Shown one piece after another: positions 33,496 through 41,400 of a DNA stretch of 64,000 bases. Origin of the DNA: Pollutibacter soli (lineage in GTDB: Bacteria; Bacteroidota; Bacteroidia; Chitinophagales; Chitinophagaceae); NCBI GenBank assembly GCA_029269725.1, contig JARJHS010000002.1, positions 434,001 to 498,000 on the forward strand, in the 5' to 3' direction. The first letter of the stretch is position 1; every line of letters starts with the position of its first letter. The notes under the pieces are model-generated. The model made no database searches, had not been told where the DNA came from, and saw only the letters and a program-made list of their open reading frames with translations. Made by a program: the position numbers and the translations under genes.

Positions 33496-34314
33496 CTTTC
33501 TTTTTACTTTTTTCTGCATACTGTATGAAGGCTCGTATCCAAACTGACGATAAAAAGAGGTTAATCCTTCCGAGGTGATTAAAGCTACCATCGCATGAGG
33601 CTCGCCATTTTGCTCAAGCCATTTGTCAATAGCCTTCATCAACGCACTGCCTACATGTTTCGCCTGCCATTCGGGGCTTACAACAACATCCTTTACATAA
33701 TAAAAACTTGCGCCATCACCGAGAAGAACAGCACATCCAATGGGCTGACCTGTTATTGTCTCTTCCGCTACCGCAGCATACAGTGGCGCAGAAAGTGTTT
33801 TCCTGACAACTTCATCATTTTCTGATGGTAGCCACCCGACGGACCTTATCAGTGCCCGGTATTCTTCTGTATCAGGTGTTCTTGAAACGATACGGACTTC
33901 GGCTGGAAGCGATTCCGATTTTTTATCGCGTTCCTTTACAGCTTCAGAAAAACATAGAAAATGGCCGTTAATTTCCTTAACTACATATTCCGTCATTCCC
34001 CAGGGTTTTACACTCATTTCTTCAACGATCTCCACGTTTTTCCGCTGGTGATACCCGTATAATATTTTGATGTTTTTCACGCGTATCCACAGATATTCTT
34101 TATGTTTTTCGGCAGCTTGAGGATTGAGCGAAAATTGTACCTGTATGCCATCTGCGGCAACCCCGCCATGCACGGGAGGATCACCCCATTTCCACCGGGA
34201 AGGGAAACCCAGCACATTCATCCAGTAGTCAATCGTTGCATTGATATCCTGTACCGGCAGCACAGGTTCCAGGTGCATCATCACCGGGGAGTCATCATTT
34301 TCATTTCCTGACAT
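33490..34314 (-). CDS. VOC (glyoxalase-fold) plus GNAT acetyltransferase fusion
   Basis: 274 residues. Residues about 10-125 form a VOC domain (HLEPVLPVQDINATIDYWMNVLGFPSRWKWGDPP opening, NGHFLCFSE ending). Residues about 140-274 are a GNAT acetyltransferase: GCAVLLGDGASFYYVKDVVVSPEWQAKHVGSALMKAIDKWL is motif A with the acetyl-CoA-binding loop in altered form (QAKHVGSAL), and FYRQFGYEPS is motif B. A cytoplasmic bifunctional protein, perhaps in resistance or metabolite modification; substrate unknown. Confidence 0.82.
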   Translation of the reverse strand: MSGNENDDSPVMMHLEPVLPVQDINATIDYWMNVLGFPSRWKWGDPPVHGGVAADGIQVQFSLNPQAAEKHKEYLWIRVKNIKILYGYHQRKNVEIVEEMSVKPWGMTEYVVKEINGHFLCFSEAVKERDKKSESLPAEVRIVSRTPDTEEYRALIRSVGWLPSENDEVVRKTLSAPLYAAVAEETITGQPIGCAVLLGDGASFYYVKDVVVSPEWQAKHVGSALMKAIDKWLEQNGEPHAMVALITSEGLTSFYRQFGYEPSYSMQKKVKRKE

Positions 34315-34484
34315 AAATTCAATTGTCTTATAAATTTACTGAATGAAACAGCGCACAGAATCTGGTTGAATAAAGCAGTAGAAAGAATTAGTTTGTTCAA
34401 AAGGCATGCAAATGATTTTCCGTTCACTCATTTTTCTATATTTAGACACTGATATCAACTCATCAATAAAATCAACCGCGCTAT

Positions 34485-35489
34485 ATGAAAAGAGATCGTC
34501 GCGAATTCCTGAAACAAATGAGTTTTTCTGCTGCAGGGCTGTTGGCAGGTAATTCGATTTTTGCAGAAACCGGAATAACTAAATCTCCTCCTTTATTTTT
34601 TGAGATTTCTCTTGCCGAGTTTTCATTTTTCAGCGACCTGACTGGTGGGAAAATGACCAATCTCGAATTTCCGATCAGGGCGAAAAAGGATTTTGGTGTG
34701 AATGTGGTTGAGTATGTCTCGATGTTCTTCAACGGCAAACACACTGACGCCACCTACATGAATGATCTGAAAAAAAGAACCGCTGATGAGGGTATAAAAA
34801 ATAACCTGATCATGGTGGATGGTGCGAATATTTCTGATCTCGACCAGGCGAAAAGAATCAAAGCTGTGGAATCACATTATCCGTGGGTGGATGCAGCAAA
34901 AACACTTGGTTGTTCGGCTATCCGCGTTAACCTCGGAGCGATGGATATGCCGGGAACATCAGACGATGAATTCAATGCTTCGGTTGACGGATACAGCCGG
35001 TTGCTGGAATACGGCGACAAAACCGGAATCAACATCATCGTTGAAAATCACCTGGGACGTTCCTGCAATGCAGCCTGGCTTGCGGGTATTATGAAAAAAG
35101 TCAATCATCCTCGTGCGGGTGTACTGCCTGATTTCGGAAACTTTTGTATTAAACGTTCCAAACCTGTGACGAACGATATTGCGGGGTGGCTTTCTACCAA
35201 ATGCGAAGAACAATACGATGTATACAAAGGCGTCGAAGAGTTGATGCCCTATGCAAAAGGTGTCAGTGCAAAAACACATAAGTTTAAAGCAGATGGTGAA
35301 GACGCCGATCTTGATTTCAGGAGACTTTTTACCATCATAAAAAAATCCGGGTTTAAAGGATATGTTGGCATCGAGTACGAAGGCGGTTTGTACAGATCGA
35401 TGGGAAAAGACGAATCTTATCTTCCCAATGCCGAAGGCGTACTGGCAACAAAAAAACTCGTCGAAAAAGTAGGAGCCGAATTGAGTTAA
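34485..35489 (+). CDS. Tat-exported sugar-phosphate isomerase/epimerase-like TIM barrel
   Basis: 334 residues. The N-terminus MKRDRREFLKQMSFSAAGLLAG is a twin-arginine signal. The mature part is a xylose-isomerase-like TIM barrel: EISLAEFSFFSDLTGG, FGVNVVEYVSMFF, VENHLGRSCNAAWLAGIM, GVLPDFGNFCIKR, GVSAKTHKFKADGEDADLDFRRLFTIIKKSGFKGYVGIEYEGG. Metal-binding Glu, Asp and His residues sit in these loops. Such periplasmic epimerase-like proteins are common in Bacteroidota sugar regions; the substrate is unknown. Confidence 0.85.
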   Translation: MKRDRREFLKQMSFSAAGLLAGNSIFAETGITKSPPLFFEISLAEFSFFSDLTGGKMTNLEFPIRAKKDFGVNVVEYVSMFFNGKHTDATYMNDLKKRTADEGIKNNLIMVDGANISDLDQAKRIKAVESHYPWVDAAKTLGCSAIRVNLGAMDMPGTSDDEFNASVDGYSRLLEYGDKTGINIIVENHLGRSCNAAWLAGIMKKVNHPRAGVLPDFGNFCIKRSKPVTNDIAGWLSTKCEEQYDVYKGVEELMPYAKGVSAKTHKFKADGEDADLDFRRLFTIIKKSGFKGYVGIEYEGGLYRSMGKDESYLPNAEGVLATKKLVEKVGAELS

Positions 35490-35561
35490 GAAACTCTTTC
35501 CCCCTCAATTCATCGGCAACGCATTTTCTTTGCCGGGATTTTTATTTAAAACAAACCATCG

Positions 35562-36218
35562 ATGAAATTTTTCTTACTTCTGTCCGCGACATTTCTGTTG
35601 ATGTTTAGTATCGCTTGTAATTCCGGTGATTCATCAAAAGAAGAAGAAACTGTTTCCTTTGATACGAGTTCTTCTGTTGGTACCGTTGATACTACGAAAA
35701 CAGTAACGCACGACCCTGATCCGACTGATAGTATTGGAGGTGACGATTATAACTTCAATACATCCGCCAGAATAACGGCAGAACTTGTACGCAATGCACT
35801 GGCTAATGATATTTTCAAAGCAGACCTCGCATCCATCGGCAAAGAAAGCAGGAAGTTTTCGTTTCACGAATTTGATCTCAATGGTGATGGACAAAAAGAG
35901 GTTTTCGTGAAATTATCAGGGCCTTATTTCTGTGGTTCGGGTGGTTGCTCCCCATTGTTACTTTCATCCTCAGGAAAATTAATAACAAAGTTTTCTGTTA
36001 CCGAGTATCCGATCATCATTGCACCAACAGCAACCAATCGCTGGCTGGATCTTATTGTAACCAGTGGTGCTGCTAAACCTACGATGCATCTCTTAAAATA
36101 TGATGGTTCAAAATATCCGGCGAATCCTTCTACACAGCCATTGTTTTCAAAAACACCCGAAAAAGAATTGCCCAGGGTACTGGATGAAAAAATTCCATCA
36201 CCCACTTTCACTTTTTGA
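35562..36218 (+). CDS. Lipoprotein with calcium-loop-like motif, function unknown
   Basis: 218 residues. Lipobox in MLFSIACNSGDSS (Cys at about residue 19), then a Thr/Ser/Asp-rich linker. A DLNGDGQKEVFVK segment (about residues 107-119) resembles the Asp-rich calcium loops of EF-hand or FG-GAP repeats. The region after it has several beta-strands (YFCGSGGCSPLLLSS, LIVTSGAAKPTMHLLKYDG). Envelope protein, possible ligand binding; no enzyme motif. Followed by a strong terminator. Confidence 0.7.
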   Translation: MKFFLLLSATFLLMFSIACNSGDSSKEEETVSFDTSSSVGTVDTTKTVTHDPDPTDSIGGDDYNFNTSARITAELVRNALANDIFKADLASIGKESRKFSFHEFDLNGDGQKEVFVKLSGPYFCGSGGCSPLLLSSSGKLITKFSVTEYPIIIAPTATNRWLDLIVTSGAAKPTMHLLKYDGSKYPANPSTQPLFSKTPEKELPRVLDEKIPSPTFTF

Positions 36219-36236
36219 AAACGCTACATAAAATTC

Positions 36237-36280
36237 ATCCAAAGCTTTATGCTGGTATGCAGGGGCTTTGGATTTTTTTA
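36237..36280 (+). terminator. Intrinsic terminator
   Basis: 9-bp stem ATCCAAAGC (36237-36245) with GCTTTGGAT (36265-36273) and a T-run from 36273. It follows the lipoprotein stop codon by 18 bp. Confidence 0.8.
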
Positions 36281-36443
36281 TTGACAATTGTTAACTTATT
36301 CCCGCACTTGTTTTAACGAATAACTTTACCTGATAGCTTCAGCTTTTCCTGACTATATCCGTATTCTTACCACGTAGCTTTTAAAGCAGATGCTGCTCAC
36401 CATAATTTATATAGTTTAAAATGAAGCCTTTGCAAAATGACCG

Positions 36444-36462
36444 ACAGTGACCATCAGGCGAA
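36444..36462. repeat. Short dispersed repeat, copy 2
   Basis: ACAGTGACCATCAGGCGAA, 18 of 19 bases identical to 12796-12814. Lies upstream of the small lipoprotein gene. Confidence 0.45.
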
Positions 36463-36580
36463 GTCGAAATTGCTTTTACCCCCTCTTGACTTTGGAGATT
36501 CTATTTTGTATTTTGTATATGGTGCTGAATCTTGCGCGTGCTATCTGATCATCCCTTTTCCAAAATTCCTTATCATTTTT

Positions 36581-37093
36581 ATGAGAAACCTTTACCTGTT
36601 AATTCTACCGGTTTTGTTAAGCTCATTTTCCTGCAGTATCAAAACCGATGTCGCAGAAAATGAACTACCGGTGATTAGTTCCCCCGACAGTCTTTCGCTT
36701 CAGGCTTCCATCATTAAGGAAACCGATCGACTTACTATCCGCGAATGGATCCACCGGATCTGCGAAACTGAAAGCCCCGACCCGAAAGTGATTGCTTATA
36801 ATTTTGGATTGATCCAAATTGATAATGGTTATTCATTATACCTGATCGGTTCAAAAGAGTATGACGTAGATAACTCTGAATGGGCATTTAATATTGACTT
36901 CGAACCAAGGATGAAGTATTATCCCCTGGCAGACACTATATACTCGAAACTTAGCTTTGATAAGGTTCAGACGAAGATCAATAATGAGCTGAAAGAATTT
37001 ACGGCATCTGTAAATTTCAGAAACTCATTTTTTGCCAATGCGAAAGCGATTACCACCGGTTTGGCCGATGGCAATCTCGTCAGGATAAAATAG
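36581..37093 (+). CDS. Small lipoprotein, function unknown
   Basis: 170 residues from ATG at 36581; the frame is open upstream but the signal peptide MRNLYLLILPVLLSSFSC begins here. Lipobox SSFSC with Cys at about residue 18. The mature part has ITKETDRLTIREWIHRICETE-like helices and strands EYDVDNSEWAFNIDFEPR and EFTASVNFRNSFFANAKAI. No family recognised. A terminator hairpin follows. Confidence 0.65.
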   Translation: MRNLYLLILPVLLSSFSCSIKTDVAENELPVISSPDSLSLQASIIKETDRLTIREWIHRICETESPDPKVIAYNFGLIQIDNGYSLYLIGSKEYDVDNSEWAFNIDFEPRMKYYPLADTIYSKLSFDKVQTKINNELKEFTASVNFRNSFFANAKAITTGLADGNLVRIK

Positions 37094-37113
37094 TTTAGGT
37101 CACAGCGTTTAAC

Positions 37114-37147
37114 AAAACCAGGAGGGCTCGGCCCGACTGGTTTTTTT
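37114..37147 (+). terminator. Intrinsic terminator
   Basis: 8-bp stem AAAACCAG (37114-37121) with CTGGTTTT (37137-37144) and a T-run 37141-37147, just after the small lipoprotein gene. Confidence 0.75.
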
Positions 37148-37274
37148 GTTGCCCATCGTTCAATATTTTTAGCAAAAACTTATCAATTGCAGCATCATTG
37201 AACCCCGATAATTCCGTTCATCTGGGTGTAATTATTTTAGGTAAATTTCCTTTTCATATCTCAGCAAAAAATAT

Positions 37275-38489
37275 ATGCACGAACCACTTATATATCATCT
37301 GAAAATTCGTGATTATTTCTTCGGACAGAAAAAGACCTGGGAGTTTTTTGCTTCTGCAAAGACAAAAAAGGAGCAGATCAACGAATACAAAATTGACCTG
37401 CTTAAAAATTGCTACAAGTTTGATCCTTCTGCAGAGAAAGAAATATATGAAAAAGTAGAGAGGGTGAAGGCCGCTCTGCGCCTGGATCTGCTGCAGGTAA
37501 CCGTGTACCAGTCCCAGAATACAGAAGAAGTGAATGCTTCGGTGGTTTATTTTGAAAACGAAGCCTGTCTCGTTTTCAGCGGTCCGATTCTCCGCATGTT
37601 GAATGACGACGAGTTGCTCTCGGTGATTGCTCATGAACTGAGTCATATTCAATTGTACAATCTGCTCAGCGGCGACCTTGAAATAACCGACAGGATCATC
37701 ACCGCAATTGCGAATAATCCTCAAAGTGAGGGATCTTATTTCGAGACCGCCAGGTTATTCAAATTGTATACAGAAATTTTTTGTGATCGTGGCGCGTTGA
37801 TTGTTCTTGGCAAGACTGAACCCGTAATCACTTCGCTTGTCAAAATTGCGACCAGCCTCGATAAGGTGAATGCGGAAAGTTATGTGAGGCAGGCAGAAGA
37901 AATATTTACAACAGAAAAGAATACAAAAGCAGCAACGGTTTCGCATCCTGAAAATTTTATAAGGGCACGGGCAATACACCTCTGGCATACCGGGCCAAAA
38001 ACTGCAGAGAAAGAAATCACCCGGATGATTGAAGGTGTTGCTGATCTCGACCAGTTGGACATACTTAAGCAGATTGAATTAAGTAAACTGACCCGGAAAT
38101 TCCTCCAGCTGTTTTTGAAACCGAAATGGTTTCGTACCAATGTTGTAAAGAACCAGGCACTGCAATTCTTTCCTGATTTTGCAGGTGATGAACAGGCGCT
38201 GTTCGCACCGGAGATTCTTGATCAGGTCGAAGCATCTCATCATTCAATAAAAGAATACCTGTGCTATTTACTGCTGGATTTTATATTGGTGGATCAGTCA
38301 TTGGAAATTGTTCCTTTCGGATGGGGATTTCAGTTTGCAGAAGAAATTGGTCTTAAAAAAACATTCGATGAAATAGTCACTAGAGAGTTTAAATACAGTC
38401 TGAAAAAACTACAGCAGCATAAACAAAAATCACTGGAAGCATATTACGCAGTGAAGGAATCTGCATCTGAACAGATTTACCAGGATTAA
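37275..38489 (+). CDS. M48-like zinc metalloprotease coupled to the helicase-nuclease gene
   Basis: 404 residues, ATG at 37275. Zinc site HELSH at 120-124 with likely third ligand Glu167 in EIFCDRGAL, matching the M48 family (Ste24/HtpX-type) catalytic layout. No signal peptide and no clear transmembrane helix near the active site, so it seems cytoplasmic, unlike HtpX. The C-terminal half (about 200-404) is helical without a known domain. Its stop (38487-38489) overlaps the next start by one base (TAATG), which implies translational coupling and a shared function with the helicase-nuclease protein. Confidence 0.85.
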   Translation: MHEPLIYHLKIRDYFFGQKKTWEFFASAKTKKEQINEYKIDLLKNCYKFDPSAEKEIYEKVERVKAALRLDLLQVTVYQSQNTEEVNASVVYFENEACLVFSGPILRMLNDDELLSVIAHELSHIQLYNLLSGDLEITDRIITAIANNPQSEGSYFETARLFKLYTEIFCDRGALIVLGKTEPVITSLVKIATSLDKVNAESYVRQAEEIFTTEKNTKAATVSHPENFIRARAIHLWHTGPKTAEKEITRMIEGVADLDQLDILKQIELSKLTRKFLQLFLKPKWFRTNVVKNQALQFFPDFAGDEQALFAPEILDQVEASHHSIKEYLCYLLLDFILVDQSLEIVPFGWGFQFAEEIGLKKTFDEIVTREFKYSLKKLQQHKQKSLEAYYAVKESASEQIYQD

Positions 38490-41400
38490 TGTATTATCCG
38501 ATGGAAACAAAAATTCCCTTTAGTCAATTTATTGAAACTGCTTTTGATCAGGGTGATTATTCAACTGATGATGTTATCGCGTTTGTATTACCGCTTTTCA
38601 AAGAAGTACTGGGATTTCATGAAGATGGACTAACGGCTCCATTTGAAAATAAAGAGACATTATCTGTAAACGATCATGTGCTTGATATTGATGAATCTTT
38701 TGCACATGCTCCGGTAAAATCAATTTCATCAGTCACTTCTTTATTTGAACAGGGACGATCGAAAAATTTCGATATCGTCGGTAATGTTCGTGTAGATGTT
38801 GATGTGGATCAGGGAACGAAAACAGTGGAAGATCTGCAGATTCACCTTGATACAACAAAACCTATGAGGACCCCGGCATATATTCCGGGATATCAGTGTT
38901 TCGAAATGCTGGCTGGTCATCACGATGATCTGACAGATATTTTTTGCCTGGGTCTTGTGTTGGGTTCTATGTCGCTTTCGCTGGATTTATATGATGAAAG
39001 CGATTTCGAATTATTTGTCAATTACAGAAAAAATCCGGCTTATTACAACAACAGGATCCATCCAACGATCAGTACGCTCATCACTGAAATGACCGAACTC
39101 AACCGAAGCAGAAGGTCGCAGGATTTATATGATGTCATTTCCCGGCTCGAAAATTATCGTGATTTTGATGGCGAACGTCAGGTAGATTTAACTAAGGTTG
39201 CGGGCTGGAAGACAAAAGAAATCATTAGTAAAGGTCAGTATATTCTCAGTAAACTTCGCAATCGTCTTTTTGATACCAGTCGTCGCAATCGCTTGCTTTA
39301 TTATAAACCGAATATGCGTTTTGTGAATCTGACAGTGAGCAGTGTTCCGATGGTATTGCATTATCAAAGTATCCGGCCCGAACTTTTATTTACATGGAAC
39401 GCAGAAATTTCAGGCAGGGTGAGAGATATGAAAGAGATTGTATTGAATAAATACCTGCGTTTTGAAGATCACCAATACCTCGGTTCTTCATTAGATAAAA
39501 TTCGTACTGAAGCGCAGCATGATATCCAGGAATATGGATTCAGCCAGTTAAAGCTTGTTATTGCATTCCTGAACTGGCATAACCTGAAAGACGATAAAAA
39601 TGAGAGAATACAAAGTCCGTTGCTGCTGATCCCGGTTGAACTCAAAAAAAATAAGAAGCTGAAGGAAGATCATTATGTGATGCGAATCCTCGCCAACGAG
39701 GCCGAAATAAACCCTGTGTTGTCCAACCAGCTTCGTGAGTTATATGGAATACAGCTTCCGGACTTTATAGATCTCGATGATACGACGCTTGAATCTTTTT
39801 TTAAGAAACTGAAAGAACAGATTGATCATGCCAACCAGGGTATTGTCATTCATTATATCGATAAGCCCCGTATCAAAATTGTACATAGTGTTGCACGCCA
39901 GACGGTGAGCAATTACAAAAAAAGATTGCGGAGAAACAAAGGGATTTCGGAGAGTTATAAAAATCTTTCTTATAGTTACCAGTATGATAGTTATAAACCA
40001 TTAGGTCTTGAGATTTTCAGGCAATATGTTGAACCCAAGGCAACAATGCTGGAGTTTCTGATCAATGATGAAATAAAAATCAGCTCACATCAATTGACCG
40101 GGGATAAAGAGCGGCAGCTATACGAGATCGTGGAAAGCGAAGAAAATCCGTACAGTTGGGATTTTGATGTGTGTAATATTGTACTGGGCAATTTCAATTA
40201 TAAAAAGATGAGCCTGGTCAGGGATTACAATAAAGTAATCGATGAAGGAGTGCCGCACCATGTATTTGAACATTTATTCAGTGAGGAGCCAAAGCGTTAT
40301 GCCGATTATCGCTATGACTTGAACATCCCTGAACCATGGTACCATGTTATCGCAGCAGATCCTACGCAAACAAAAGCAATCCTGCAGGCAAGAACAACCG
40401 AGAGTTATATAATACAAGGTCCTCCTGGCACCGGAAAGAGTCAGACCATAACCAACCTGATTGCTGATTTCACTGGCCAGGGCAAAAGTGTACTTTTCGT
40501 TTGCGAGAAAAGAGCCGCACTTGATGTGGTGTTTCATCGCTTGAAACAACAGGGTCTGGACGAACTCTGCTGTTATATTCACGACAGCCAGGGTGACAAG
40601 CGCGAGTTCGTGAAAAACTTAAAATCTACTTACGAAGATTTTATAAAACAGAAAGCGGATCTGCAGAAGATTGAAAAATCCCGTGCTGCAGTAATTGAAA
40701 AATTAGTCCATCATCTTTCAATTATCCGCGATTACCATCTTACAAATTCGAATCTTGCTGACCATGGCGGAATTGAGCTGCGTAAATTAATCGAGCGGCT
40801 GATTGAATTGAAACCACATCTTACGAATCTTTCAAAAGCCGATGAAGAATTATTGCCACATTATCTCGAATGGCAACAATGTGGTGTAACCATTGATGAG
40901 CTAAGTCGGCTTCTTGAAGAATCTGCTGCTGCTCCTGGTTTTGCTGAACATCCCTTTAATATGCTTCGGGATGCCATTTTCCTGCATATGGATCCACAGG
41001 GACAGATTGCAAAACTCGTCAGACATGCTTCAGGATTGCTTGAAGAGATTTCAGTAGTATATAAAAACGCGGATATCACATCTGTACAGATGTTGAGGTT
41101 CAGTTCAATGAAAGCATTGGTTGAAGATGCTGTTTTGTTGTATCCACTTGCCGAAACGGGCAATATCAAATTGGTTGATTTTGGCAGTATTGAATCCAGA
41201 GAGTTTGAACAGGATTATAAGTTGTTGAAGGATTTGCGCAGACAATTGGTGCAGTCCACTGATGAGAATAAAGGTTGGAATGTCAAACTTTCAGAAACGG
41301 ATGCTCAACGTGCATTGCAGATTGCGGAGCAAAATGAAAAATCTTTTTTCAGTTTTTTTAATGGTGATTGGAGAAAACTGAAGAAGACGCTCAATCAATC

